Origin: Macrosoma leucophasiata
Taxonomy: Eukaryota; Arthropoda; Insecta; Lepidoptera; Hedylidae
DNA: 64,000 nucleotides
Assembly: GCA_036365455.1 (NCBI GenBank)
Contig: JAWQUS010000027.1
Span: 16,976,501-17,040,500, forward strand
Direction: 5' to 3'
Position numbers and translations under genes: made by a program. The notes beneath the pieces were generated by a model, which worked only from the letters and a program-made list of their open reading frames with translations, had not been told where the DNA came from and did not search any database. This document shows positions 35,601-50,600 of this stretch, piece after piece; the first letter of the stretch is position 1; every line of letters begins with the position of its first letter.

Positions 35601-38600
35601 GTCTTCGTAGATTTGGAACTAACCTTTAGCTTGCTCCAATTTAACCTCAACCGTTCGTGAGAGCGCGTTTGAGTTCGTGCTGTTTGTTTATCTGCTGTTA
35701 CTCTGTTACTCAACTGGTTTTAAATAAACTCTCAATGACTTTAGACTTTTTCTTCACGGCGAGATATGTTGCTTTTATATAACGATGTCATAAAATTATC
35801 TTCAATTTTGAATGTCTCACTGCACTCTATTAACTTTGAAAAGTGTTGCTTTCACTTTTGAGCGCTGGCGGCTGCATACATTCATGCATGCCCCTCGCGT
35901 TTCAAGCAAAACAAAAATAATAAATGGTATTTCACTTAATTTAATTTAAATAGAATCTTAACAAATAAATAAAATTGGAGTGTCTGCTTGTAATATAAAA
36001 ATAACCGCTTTTTACTAAATGCATATGTATGTATACACGGTACATATACCAAAACAACAAGTTTTTCAATTTTTGTCTGTCTGTTTGTCTGTTCGTACCC
36101 GCTAATCTCAAGAACGGCTGGACCAATTTTGACGAGACTTTCACTGGCAGATAGCTTATGTTATAAGGAGTTACTAAGGCTACTTTTATACTAGCTGCGC
36201 CCACGACTTCGTCCGGGTGGATACTGAACAATCATAAATTCTCACGCGAACGAAGTCGCGGGCACCGCTAGTAATTAAATATAAACGTTATTTAAACAAA
36301 CTAAAGAGATTTCATTTAACATAATATGCTTTTTAGTTGCCAACCTTGAGAAAAATGAGTTTCTTTGTTTTTAGTGGTAGTAGGTATATTTTGCACATAC
36401 ATTTTTTTTGCATAACCTGCCTAATAAATTAATAACCATAATATTGGATTTGAAATAGTAGTTATGTGATTTCTTTATATTTTTGCTGTAAAGCTACGTG
36501 GCGTAGTTATGCCCACAGAAATCTAATTTCATATTTCTATGCCTATGCCTGATTATAAATATGTATAACGTGTAGGTATTTAGATTATTGACTACAGGTA
36601 GGTTGAAAAATTAATAATGAATAAATATCAATAAAATTATACTTATCTGAAATCCATTTCTGTTATAAATATGCTTGAAGATTATTATTGTAACAATGCT
36701 TTTTTGCTTCTTTCAAGACAAAACGGGCAAATTATCAAACTCCAGTAGGCAGACAAGAATATTGCATTTGGAAATAACTTTAACTGAAAGCAATATGTAA
36801 TAATTTTTAATATTATCGTAAATCAAAAAATAAAAACGCACCTCTCACTTAATTTCACTTTGTAGGTCGAGTGAGAGTCAATTTGATGCATGTAAATAAC
36901 CAAACTGTAAAAAATGAATACAATGTGAAATTGATTCAAGATAATTTTGAACGAGGTCGCGAATTTTTACACACAACAATGCTTGAGGTCACGGACTTCG
37001 AGGACATGGAAACGAGTTTTTGACCAATAACAATTAAAAGAAGCAACGAGAATTTAACTAGATATTTAAAACAACTAACAACTCCATAGGTCGCACGTGT
37101 CGTTTCGCTAAAAGCTAGAATTAGGGTTTCCACACTTGCCACACATAATATCATTGTTAGTATTTATTAGATATGGTAACAAAATGTCTATGTACGATCT
37201 GTAGCTATCTATGTATCCGGTTAATAAATGTCACTCGATCATAAAAACTGCTGTTTCACTAATAATCATAAGGACACTTTTGCACCCAAAAACAATTGTT
37301 GTTGCAAGACTCTTATTACCTTAAATTGAAAGAAAAATGTTTTCACAGGTCCACTGTAATGTACCGGCGAATATTGCAAAGCCGTGGTATAATTAAATAG
37401 TTTACGACCGATTTTCAGACGTACCGAATACAGACAAAAAATTATAAATTATCGGTATAGCAGTTGCGGAGGAATTTGGTCACATCAAAAACTGTGATTC
37501 ACGTATCATCAGTTTACGTAACTTTACACCAAGTTTATACATCAAAGAAGTCGCGCTACGACTCTACGCCGACTACGACACATTGTCGTAAAGTAGTAGC
37601 GTAGATAGACTTTGGTAACGACATAAGTAAGGACTTCGTTTCACAAACGTAGGTACATACGTAACCTCTCGTTCTATATAAAGTTAATATCATAGAGTTA
37701 ATTCATACTAAAAACAGATTTTTACGAATAGGTACTAAAATTTCAGCTTCAGCTATTCCAATTGTTCTACACACTAAGAAAAATGAAAAAAAAATGCCGT
37801 AATGGTGTGAAAATAAATAGGTATGTATAAGTTAAATGTGTTTCCTAAATTAAATAAGTAAATGTATTTTAATTATGTACATACAAACAATATTTTTAAA
37901 GTAGTTTTCCTTGAATTAAGGTCCTAAGGAGGCAACCCTAGCTAGAACATGCAAAGTCCGTCTCTCGTATACTAAATAAGTGTTTATTCGTGACCAACTA
38001 CACTCGACTTGCTTTCAATTCTAACGAGTAACGAGTTCAGGGAACATTTTGAATTGTAAGAACCAGTAGAGTGGGTGTTGCTATGAGAAGAGCTTCGGGT
38101 AAGTATGTTCCCGATTTTGTTTCCGTCTTACATGACAAAAAACACGTAATTTTTGCGTAGACTTCATCGTAGGAATGAGAGCATACCAGTCTATGTAACT
38201 ACATGTCGATATTTATCAAATCGATCATATTTTTTAGGTATGTTATGTCAAGAAAAGGTTTTTATATGTGGATTAGACATAGAATTAGCAGCGGTCAAAA
38301 CTTTGTTTCGTCAAAATCGGTTAAGGGAAAAAGAAGTTATGATCAATTGAAAATTTGCTTCAAGCACTGCTTCAAAACTTTAAATAGAGTTGAATGCGGT
38401 TTACCTACATAAACGTATTTAATTTAGACTAGCTGTTATCGCCGACTTTATCCGCGTAGAATTTAACAAAATTATTTTTTAGTATCTCCACGCGGACGTA
38501 GGTGTGGGCCCACGGCTAGTTTAGAATGAATGTAGCACGCGAGGCTATTTAAAATCAACTTTAGGGATGCTATTTCTAGTCAATCTATTGGAAAAGAAAA

Positions 38601-38646
38601 ATCTAACATCACTCATGTTATTGTTGACCTATAGAAACATACATAA

Positions 38647-38699
<53 letters not shown>

Positions 38700-41600
38700 C
38701 AATTGCTGTTCGTTAGTCTCGCTAAAACTCGAGAACGGGTGGACCGATTTGGCAAATTTTGGTTATGAATGTTTTTTGCGAGTAGTATATAAAATGGTTG
38801 ACCACTGAACCAACTGCTAAAGACATCAATGCAGTTACAGTACCCAGCAAGAAACTTACTGCACATCGAGCCTACGAAAGAGACAATCTACTAGTTTCAA
38901 CTTCGTAGAGCGTTATCTCTACTGCACCATGACTACGTAAACAGTATTGGCAGAGAATATGTAATAATACTACGTATAGAATGGACACTTCGACGTCCCG
39001 CCCGATTTTCCCGCATCATTCAACCGCTTCCCCTCTTATGGGCGACGGTTGGTGTTTTGTACATGCTACGCACACAGGTGCGCGTGTAAATACACGTCAC
39101 TGATTGATGTCTGTGTAATAGAAACCAAATTAAGCGTTTGTATGGAATTCTGGCGGAGTGTCCGCGGTGTGGTATTGATCAGAGCTTGATCGATATGGGC
39201 GACAAACGAACGTCACATACTCACATAGGTAAAGTGTAAAAGCGATAACGCTCTACAGGCCCGAAATAAGCCGAAGTTTCCTGACTAAGGTCGATGTGCA
39301 ATATCTTATGTAGATACTGTAAGTTTATATGAAATATTTTAATATTCATTACAAAATCAAAACGCAAGGAATGCATTGAAAAACGCTAATCTTTCTCCAT
39401 TAACCGGTCCGCGCTCCGTCTCGTACATAAAGCAAAGGCTCTTAAGGTTTGTAATCGAGCCAAAACTGGATCGAGCAGGACGACTTGGTCACTTCCCACC
39501 TTCCAATATAATATATACTAACATTATAAAGAGGAAACATTTGTGTTTTTGTATGTATGTTTGTAACGTTTTCACACAAAAACGATTGAACCGATTTCGA
39601 AAATTCTTTCACCATTAGAAAGCTGCAAAAAACTGACGGCCAAATACTGAAACGTCACTCAAATCTAAGTGGGGCTTAAAAGTGTTCTGTCTATATTTGA
39701 GGGTTACTTAAAGTTAAGTTTAAGTGGCGTTTGAGTATTCGGCCATGAGTGACATAGGCTATGCTACATTTTCATAAAAAGATTTAAAAAGATAAAAAGA
39801 TTTCATAATGAGATCCGCAATAAAAATGCAACAACAAACAAGCGATTGAATTAATTTCGAATCTTGAATTGCGGACAAAGTCGTGGGCAAAAGCTAGTAT
39901 GATATAATATAACATACTGCTATCATGCTGTCACAAACCCTGAGAATGAACTGGTTTCGAGATCATTTTTGGAATTCGAACTCGAAAGAAACAAATTTTA
40001 GAGCTGCATATACTCGTATTATGGAAAAGAAACGATTGCTTTCTTTCTGCGTATGTGTGACATTATGTACCTATTATTCTACTCGTATAATGAAAAAGAC
40101 TGAATGGGTAGCCCACCGAACAACTGTATTTTTTTCAAAAGCTTCTGCAAAGATTCTTAAGGTTTGTTATCGAGCCAAAACTGCTTGGCACTCCCTCTTT
40201 CTAATGTAATATATGATTCACTGTTATCATGCTATCACTAACCCTAAGAATGAACTGTATTCGAGATCATTTTTGGAATTCGAACTTAAAACAAACAAAA
40301 TGTAGAGCTTCATTATGGGATTATTAGCAAGTCTTAGGAAACGTTTGTCGTCTTGCTGCGTAAAACTTAACTTCACGCCTGTAATCCCCAAAAGGGTAGG
40401 CAGAGGTAAATGCATGCATTCAAGCATTCATGCAAACACCCATGATTCGCCGGTTACGTTTTTGGCCCATGTAACAGGTGGTGAGCCTGTTGACATCTCC
40501 GGGCACATTAGATACCAAACTTCGAGAAACTGGGACACTTCCAGAAAATTGAAAAATCCCAATAGCACCAGAGATAAAGGACTTTACACCATTATCTCTG
40601 ATAAACCCGGGAATCGAACCCAGGACCTTAGCGTAGTAGTAGTGGCCTGCTACCACTAGGCTACCGAGGCATTTTAAGTTATTTTCGTTTAGGCAGTTAT
40701 TCGAGAATGTAGCTACCTTTATTTTTTATTGGGTTGGTTTAAATTGCATTGGTGCTATTTGCAATGGTTTTGGATCACCGAAAAACTTCTTCAAAGCTAC
40801 CTATGTAACAGGGCTACATCAAAGAAAATAATAATTTGATATTCTAATCAAAATATTCTTCACCCACCAAGCTTGCGATATATTTTTGGGCTCTACATAC
40901 CTACTCTAATTTCCTTTGTCATCAGTTTGCCCAAATATGAATAAAAACAAACGCAAGGACGTTTTCCTATTTAACTTCATATTTTTATTAATAAGGTGCG
41001 AAGATTCGTTTATTTTCTACTGTACTTTACTACCTATTTTGAAAACAAAATAGGTATTTCCGTATTCTATTTACAGTAAATAACATAATTCTTGCAAAGA
41101 TTGATTAAAGACGTTTCCAGAATGTAAAAACGTGTAAACACATTCACATAAAACTGACTTATTTGCAATTAAATTAAAACAAAGTCCTTTGAACATCGGT
41201 GCATTAAATCGGTTCGCGCGGAAACTGCAATGGCTACACTTCCGGCAGCTGAATGCGTGTGAACATAGAAACTTAACCCAGTACTAGCTGTGCCCGCAAC
41301 TTCGTTCGCGTGGAAAAGTGGCTTTGGGCAGCATTTTTGGACATAACTTTTGGTTAATTTTTGATCATACAAAAACAACACGCTGGGCGTCGAGATGCTG
41401 GACGTCGAGACGCTGGGCGTCGGGACGCTGGGCATCGGAACGCTGAGCGTTGAGACGCTGGGCGTCGGGACGCTTGGCGTCGGGACGCTTGGCGTCGGGA
41501 CGCTTGGCGTCGGGACGCTTGGCGTCGGGACGTCCTTGGCTTGGGTCCCGACGCCCAGCGTCCCGACGTTCAGCGTCCCGACGCCCAGCGTCCCGACGCC

Positions 41601-44600
41601 CAGCGTCCCGACGCCAAGCGTCCCGACGCCAAGCGTCCCGACGCCCAGCGTCCCGACGCCCAGCGTCCCGACGCCCAGCGTCCCGACGCCCAGCGTCCCG
41701 ACGCCCAGCGTCCCGATCCCCATCGTCCCGACGCCCAGCTTCACGACGCAACGCGTCCCGACGCCCAGCGTCACGACGCACAGCGTCCCGACGTCGAGCG
41801 TCTCGACGCCCAGCGTCCCGATGCCCAGCGTCTCGACGCCCAGCGTCCCGACGTCTAGTGTTCCGACACACAACGTCCCGACACCAAGCGTCCCGACCCC
41901 AAGCGTCCCGACGCCCAGCGTCCCGACGCCAAGCGTCCCGACGCCCAGCGTCCCGACGCCCAGCGTCCCGACGCCCAGCGTCCCGACGCCCAGCGTCCCG
42001 ACGCCCAGCGTCCCGACGCCCAGCGTCCCGACGCCCAGCGTCCCGACGCCCAGCGTCCCGACGCCCAGCGTCCCGACGCCCAGCGTCCCGACGCCCAGCG
42101 TCCCGACGCCCAGCGTCCCGACGCCCAGCGTCCCGACGCCCAGCGTCCCGACGCCCAGCGTCCCGACGCCCAGCGTCCCGACGCCCAGCGTCCCGACGCC
42201 CAGCGTCCCGACGCCCAGCGTCCCGACGCCCAGCATCCCGACGCCGACGCCCAGTGTCTCGATGACGACGCCCAGCGTCCCGACGCCCAGCGTCCCGACG
42301 CCAAGCGTCCCGACGCCCAGCGACCCGACGCCCAGCGTCCCGACGCCCAGCGTCCCGACGCATAGCGTCCCGACGCCCAGCGTCCCGACGCCCAGCGTCC
42401 CGACGCCCAGCGTCCCGACGCCATGCGTCCCGACGCCATGCGTCCCGACGCCATGCGTCCCGACGCCCAGCGTCCCGACGCCCAGCGTCCCGAAGCCCAG
42501 CGTCCCGACGCCCAGCGTCCCGAAGCCCAGCGTCCCGACGCCCAGCGTCCCGACGCCCAGCGTCCCGACGCCCAGCGTCCCGACGCCCAGCGTCCCGACG
42601 CCGACGCCCAGCGTCCCGACGCCCAGCGGCCCGACGCCAAGCGTACCGACGCCCAGCGTCCCGACGCCCAGCGTCCCGACGCCCAGAGTCCCGACGCCCA
42701 GCGTCCCGACGCCCAGCGTCCCGACGCCCAGCGTCCCGACGCCCAGCGTCCCGACGCCCAGCATCCCGACGCCCAGCGTCCCGACGCCGAGCGTCCCGAC
42801 GCCCAGCGTCCGACGCCGAGCGTGCCGACACCGAGCGTCCCGACTCCGAGGATTCGGACGCCGAGCGTCCCGACGACCAAAAATGCTGCCCAAAGCCACT
42901 CTTCCACGCGAACGACGTTGCGGGCACAGCTAGTACATAAATGGGAGACGATATGTTTCTTTTTCTATGTTTGGAATGAGATTGTTTTAAATTAAATCAA
43001 AGTGTCGAACAAGCATATTCTTGACCTAGGTTATTCTGGCATCTCTAAGCATGTCTCTACATACAAAGATAGCAATACATTTGTTACAATACCTAAGCCA
43101 TTAGATCTTTATCCTCTATCCCAGAGATTTGTTGGACCTAACATTACTGTCCAACCACGGAACACGTTAGCAATTAATGCTACCATTAAGGAGCAGTTTT
43201 TTTTATGTAATGGAAGCGGCAAACAAGCATGCAGTTCACATTGATGTTAAGTAATGACTGCAGCCTATAGACACCCACACAAAAACCAGAGGTCAAAATG
43301 CAGATGCGTGACCACTTCTGAGGCTTAAGGTGTTATGCCTCTGTGCCGACAATTAATCAACGCAAAGTTAATTATCTACGCCCCCTAGCTCCGAATAACG
43401 AGATTTAAGCGAGACCATATTCACCATAATGAAACGATTGGCTTAATTACATAACGTCTACCTCCTAGCGCATACATTAGTTAAGTAAATGAGCTTTCTA
43501 TTTGTAGATTACCTACCATTCTTAAAAGTCAATAGGCTGATCTATCGAACCTACATATCTTACATCAGAGTTCAGATATTTCACAAATAAGTCTTATGAT
43601 GAATAATTTCCTTACGGTGCTTACAGCGAAAATAACAAAGGAACAATATAATTCAGTAAGAAGTCGCTTAGAGAATAAGTTAAAATGCTAGTAAACAAGG
43701 TCTGTCATAATGTTTGACGGAAGCAGAGTTACCAGCTAATGACGATGATCATTAAGGATAAGATACGAAACCAGTCAACAGCGTACATTTAACAATAGAG
43801 TAAAAAAATACAAAATAAAGAAAATCAAAGGCTAACAAGACGTGGCCCGCTATAAATAAAGATCGAGGTGATTTGTCTTGCAAAAACTTTCACTTTGAAT
43901 TATGAGGTTAGCAGAGAAGCATAATCATAAACTCGTTTTTTGTTCGGTTATGATTCATTTTTAATATCTCATCGAATCTGAATCGTTCAGTGAGCAGTGC
44001 CCGCATATTACCTAAACTACTCAATAATCTATAGATATAGCAGACAGACAAGTACTGCTACACTGAGATTCTGGTTTCGGTCCTCACTTTGTGATGTAAT
44101 GGGTTTTTTTTTCTATTTTTCGGATATTTCCCAGTACCAACTTCGGAGTTTGATGACGTGTCAATAGGATCGCTACCTTTTACGTGAGACAAAACGTAAC
44201 TGTCGTGCCGAATCATGTGTTTGATTGAATGCATGCTTATTTACCACTGTCTGTATCTTCGGGGAATACCTTTAGATACGCGTTACAACCATATTCTTAT
44301 GTAGGTATTATTAGCATTAGGTAGTAAGTAAAAGTAGGTAGCAATTTTGTGGAGTAAATGCGTTACTAATTACAACACGTGGCGGAACAAAAACTTGTAA
44401 CCCTTGAAACTTGGGTTTTAAATGCTAGTTACCTAACATTAGTAGAAACCTAATTATATAATACGTATATACAATACATACATCGTAGCAAAATAGTTTT
44501 ATTTTATGTCACGGAGCTTGCAAACGAGAATCCAGTTCACATAGATGTTGATGACTGCAGCCTAAAGACGTCTACACAAAAACCAGAAGTCAACATTCAG

Positions 44601-47600
44601 ATGCGTAGCCACCCACCCTTGAGACCTTTCATTGTTGTTTCTGTGATAGTTATTACGGGGCCATACATTAGGTACCTACCATCTAACCGGAACATGATAG
44701 TGCTAAACACTACAGCAGAGATTGGCGGCAGAAAGAAGGTAATGCGGTGATGCCTACGCCCTCGAGTCCCTACTCTACCACACTACCACAAGTAAATAAG
44801 TAGGTACTTAACATTATTTTTGTTTAGAAAAAAAATACTCGCGGGCAAACATTTACGCATTCACAATAACTTAAAAGCTAACCTGGCTAAATCTGAGTTT
44901 TCGTTTTTACATCGAGAACCGGGTTTCGAACCCCGTTAGGTACATACGCCTAAGTTAAGTTGTGTCTGACACACTAATTGAAATATTCGGTAGGCTTGCA
45001 CCAAGAATGTTTACACTTGGATAAGTTAAGTGGCACTCCACGCTATATATTTAACTGCAGTTTAGCTCTTATCTGTTTGAATAAATATTAACTTTAGAGT
45101 CGCCGTGACCGTTAGACGTAGGCACCTACTTCGAAAGGTATCACTTTCGGGTGTGCATTTATTTGGTCGTACACTTTTTGTACACAAATACAATAATACT
45201 TATGGGTTATAACGCAACATAACACAAAAACTTGTATACATAAGTGTCGAAATTTTTTTTCGTCATGCAGCGGGAAACAGCATAGGTACAGTTCACATTG
45301 ATGGTAGGTGAATGCTGTAATGTGGCCTAAAAACATCTACATACAAAATGTCAATGTAGATGCGCTGACTGACACTCCTGAGGTGTAAGTTGTTAGGAAT
45401 ACCTGGGTGACAGAAATTATGGGCCACACATTACCACCGGACGAGAAGTACGAAAACACGATAGCGCTGAACACTACCTTTTAGACGCAATAAGATTTTT
45501 TTCTGTTGGTCATATAAAAACACAACGCGGGTTTAACTACCTAAATAGGTAGTACCAATAAATTTAACATATTGCAGTGGTGACTACGCCGTGAACTCCG
45601 TCACTGGAGCTCCTCCACTAGTTATTTATACGAACATACTTACGAATTTACTGTAGGTTAGGGTTTAAATCATTTTATGTAAATTAAATGAAGAAGCTAA
45701 GCTTAGGTACACTAAACACAAATGGGTTGGCTAAATACATAGGTTTGGAAAAAAAAACGCTTTTCCTCCTAAACATTTCCAAGGTTACTAATGCTGTGTC
45801 TCTGTGCCAGTAATTACGTAATATATCTACAACTTAGCGGCAAACAAATTAGCATACGGTTATGTTTACATAAGATGTTAGAGCTTCTACGCTCCACCGG
45901 AGCTGTATCATGCGTGAAATTATTCATCACTTGTCAAATATTACCATGATTCATCAATTAGTATTTTTATTACACATAATTATCTTTCAAGTATTTCAAG
46001 TATTATAACTATTTAGGCTACCTAAATTTTATTACCTACTTGTACTAATGACTCAACGACCTACATGCAATTTAGAAGATAAGAAAGTTATCTTGTGTTG
46101 TCTCTAAGTAAATATATAATGTATATAGGTAGATAAAAAAACGTAACTTCACGCCTGTAATCCCCGATAGGGTAGGCAGAGGTAAATGCATGCATACATG
46201 CAAACTCCCACGATTCGCCGGTTACGTTTTTGGCTCTTGGAACAGGTGGCTAGCCTGTTGACATCTCCGGGCACATTACCAAACTCCGAGGTATTGGGAA
46301 ACTTCCAGAAAGTGGAAAAATCCCAATAGAACCAGAGATGAAGGATTTTAAACCGTTATCTCTGATAGCCCTCGACCCGGGAACGAACCCAGGACCTCCA
46401 GCGTAGTAGTAGTGGCCTGCTACCACTAGGCTACTGAGGCAGTTTCGCCGGCACGCCCGAAGTGCAACCCCTTGGTTTTTTTTTTCATTTACTATCGTTC
46501 TTCTTTTTCACATCACCTTCTATTTCAACCTAGAGCTAAGTTTTTAACTCATACATTTTATTATATAGGATGTTCCGGACAAACAACCCAAGTCAGAGAC
46601 GCGGGTAGAGTACAGGACAGTACTCTGCCGAGCCTTGTGAAAGAAGTTGAGGACAACAGCCGGTACAAGACTTTGGAGGCCAACGCGACGTTATTAAAGT
46701 TGTTGGTCGACGACAAAGATGGTGTGAGCAGGTATGCAATTAAGTTTACTACCGTATGTCAACATGTTATTTACGATGCTTTTCTAACAATGTATTTTTA
46801 TGAGTGTAGGTATATCTGTATATTATTCTGTAAATATTTATATGTTAGTTACTTAAATGTTAGTTCTCGTTAGTGCTTTGTTTTAGGGATAAAAAGATGC
46901 ATTACGACCTTTGATTATCTACGTAGGTACATTCCTTCTCAAGAGATCTTCATAAATATACGGCCCTGTAATTCTCGGCACAGAGGCATAATACCTTAAG
47001 CCTCAGGAGTGGTATCGCATCTACATTTTAACCTCTTGTTTTTCTGTGGGTGTCTATAAGCTGCAATCATCACTTAACATCTATGTGAGCTGTACGCTTG
47101 TTTGCCACTTTTATAACATAAAAAAAATTCAATAACCTTCTCATAACAGCTTTGTTAGGTATAAAGAAACTTGGTGCCATGTCGTTGCATCATTGTAAAC
47201 ATAGATTTATTATACTACTATGATTCTACACGACCGCTATGATGTTTCAAAATCAAAATTCATAGACGTAGTACAATGGGTGGTTGAAAGTAGTCCGGGA
47301 TGAACCTCGTTAGGTATTGTCCTTATGTCCACGGTGGATTTCGGCAAAAATGTTATATGTAGTTAAGTACCTTTTTTTTCTGATCTCCTCTAACATAGTT
47401 AGAGACATTTTCTGTCTAGTTAAGCTTTTATCATTTTAAAGATTTATATTCCTGTCTAGGCTGAATGATCTTGTACTATTTTGAATTCTAAGGCCACAAT
47501 TTATAACTTATAACTACTTTAATTATATGTTCTATTACTATAATATCCTACTTACATTTTGTACTTATTCTACTTTAAATGTGATTACGTTACGCCTATC

Positions 47601-50600
47601 TATGCTATTACTATATCAAGACTACTTATATATAATAACATATGCTTATGTATCTATTCTATTTCTATTAATTACTTTCTTACATACTATTGTACAGCAA
47701 TAGTTAAGTACCGTTGACTCCTCGCAGTCTCCTGATCTAAGTCTCACGAATCTAGCACATTAAATATACACATGTGGTACAAGGACCCGGGTGGCTCAGT
47801 GGCGCCTCACACGCCCGGAGCCCGGGTGGTGGATTCGGGGCCGTAAACAGATGCCGCAGCAAGCCCCTCAAGCCAGACCCGTGGCTGGCAAACGCCACCT
47901 TGACTATAAGTATATTTTCAGGGGTAGTAGTCTGCTGCCATGATAAGATGAGAAAATGTAGTGAAAATGTATACCTAGATTTTCTCAATTTATCATTCGT
48001 TCAACAAAAAATGTTGGTGCACCAGTTGGTCATCGCAGTTGTACCACGGGTCGGTCACGACTATGTAAAGGGAAGGGGGGACATAGTAGGTAAATATTTT
48101 ACATTCTTTATCCAAATAACCCCATGTTGGAGTACTAGAACCTTACGCACCCAGCCAAATCAACACAGAGCAGTTGAACAGTATATACTGTTAAAAAAGT
48201 AAGCCTGCATTGGTACTTCATATGTATACCTATTCAAATTATCAATTTCATTAATTCACAGGTCCGAGGTGTTCGACATGCTACATTCGCGAGACGATAA
48301 CGAGCAGCACATCGACCTGCCTTCCTTCCCAGAAGACGCGGAGGATGGCCGAGCAGATGTTCCACTTGTCACGCCAGACTCTCAGGCTGAATTTTTACAA
48401 GGTAATGAAATAAATTAACGTAACTTCACGCCTGTAATCCCCGAAGGGGTAGGCAGTAAGTGCATGCATTCAAGCATACATGCAAACACCCACGATCCGC
48501 CGGTTACCTTTTTTGGCCCATGTAACAGGTGGCGAGCCTGTTGCTATCTCCGGGCACATTACCAAACTCCGAGGTACTGGGAAACTTTCAGAAAATTGAA
48601 AAATCTCAATAGAATCAGAGATAAACAATTTTAAACCGTTATCTCTGATAGCCCCCGACCCGAGAATCGAACCCAGTACCTCTAGCGTAGTAGTAGTGGC
48701 CGGCTACCACTAGGCTACTAAGGCAGTTAAAATCATGAGTAGATACATGAACAGAAATGATCATAGATGAAATAAATTATCTTCTAAGATCATTTCTGTT
48801 CATGTATCTACTCATGCTTTTAAACAGTGGCGGTTAACTATCTGATTACTTTCGATTAAAAAATAACACAGTACCTATCAAGAACGTATTAAGTATCATA
48901 TACTCGTACAACAATAAAAAAGTAAGAGGCTTTTTTTCCTCTGACCAGACAAGACAATAGTACTTGTACCTACCTAGTGGTATGCAGGAGATTAAACATT
49001 AAACAATTATGGCCATAATTTCAATCACAAAAGCGAGACATCTTAGACCTTAGTGGTGGTAACTAAACTTCATTTTAACCTCTGGTTTTTGTGTAAGTAG
49101 ATGTTTATAGTGTGTAGTCGTCACTTTACATCGACGTGAACTGCATACTTGTTGGCCACTATGATTTCATAAAATAAAATAAATTGCCGGTGAATGACAA
49201 AGAATGACTCTTTTTCTTTTCTTTTTACTCTTTGTTATCAGTTTGTAAAGGGGAAAAGAGACATTCTACTGATATACTTTTACATTAGTTTATTACATTT
49301 AGTTTTATCTTAGTGATATTCTTGACTTCTATGTTTTTTATCTTGTTTGACATGTATATCAATTGTTATTCGCTTTAATTTATTTTGTTTGTTTTTGACG
49401 TGTCATAAGAGGTACCTGTCACCCTAAATGAATAAATGAGTTTCTGATTCTGATTCTGATTCTAAACCTAGAAAGTCGACTCGTGATTAATTACTAGGTA
49501 CTCAATAAACGTACGCTGTCCAAATTGTAGGTGTTGGCATGCATGCATGAATGGCTCTCTGAATGTAGCCTTTCGAGGAGGCTGGAGCATGGAGGATTTC
49601 GAGGATAGTTATTACACTTCAGTCTAGGTACATTTGTCGTATCCCCATTCCCAGCCGGCGAAGCAGTCCGCAAGGACTCCCAGCGGCTGCGCTACACGGG
49701 CGCGCGCGGGGAGCCGGCGGGCGCGGCCGCGGGCATCATGGTGCTGGTCACCTGCACCATCGTCTGTCTCGCTTACACCGCCCTCATCGTCTGGAGACGG
49801 ATATATCTGTGAGTTTAGTTTGTTTATGTCAATCGAGTAATGTTAAAGGTATGATGTATCCTAGTAAGAATCCAGGGCCTCGAACCAAATCCAGTCCAAA
49901 CATGACAACGCCTCCAGTGGTTACAAAATAGGAGATTCCCCTCTGATGTTTTGCCTCGTAATTTCTGGCAAAATAACTTACCTAGACCTCCGACAACGCA
50001 TCTGCACTTTGATCTACTGAATCGCGATTGCGACTTGGACCAACAAAGCATTCCGATAGATAGAGTAGTTTTATGCCAGTCTACTGTCACAGTAGACTGG
50101 CATAAAACTACTTACCTAGAAAAAATTTAGAACAATAATGTACTCCTGTTAAATACATCTCATGATGCTTAATACCTGTCCATTAGTCCTCGTGTTGCTG
50201 TAAAGTGCATTATTTGTGGCTTCCCCGTGAGAGAAATGAAGCCGTTGTGTGGGTAACTCGATACGTTCCCGACACGCCGCGTAGGAAGCGGTCAACTGCG
50301 CCGGAAACCGTATTGTGTGACAGTGGGTCTGTCCGTCAATGCTCACGCGCACAAAGCTTCGTCTTCTTAAGGTTGTTTTACTTACATAATTAAAAAGGAA
50401 GTATTGTATAGATCAGTGATTCCCAAAGTGATCCATATAGACCCCCTGGGGTCCATGGGACTCGATGTGGGTCTACGTAGGCGTAAATAAAATTTGGAAA
50501 TATGGGAATGTGATATAAATGTAGCAAGGAGGGGGTCCACGGAAACCAGAAAAAAAATTGAAAGGGGTCTACAAGTAAAATTTGTTTGGGAACCTCTGGT

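Noticed and set aside
40315..40659. 114-codon ORF and its antisense
   Set aside because: Both lie in a full-length tRNA-derived SINE.
41381..42876. CRISPR-like array
   Set aside because: Units are contiguous 15-mers without unique spacers, in a eukaryotic intron: a minisatellite.
41169..42995. Very long ORFs (up to 576 codons) on both strands over the GC-rich array
   Set aside because: They are translations of a 15-bp tandem repeat with no stop in most frames (TPSVP, RRDAG, ASGRW repeats). They have no start context, splice signals or composition of a real gene.
29349..47925. Functional tRNA genes at 29349 and 47786
   Set aside because: A boxes are exact, but B boxes are diverged, no full cloverleaf can be drawn, and the sequences continue into SINE-like bodies.
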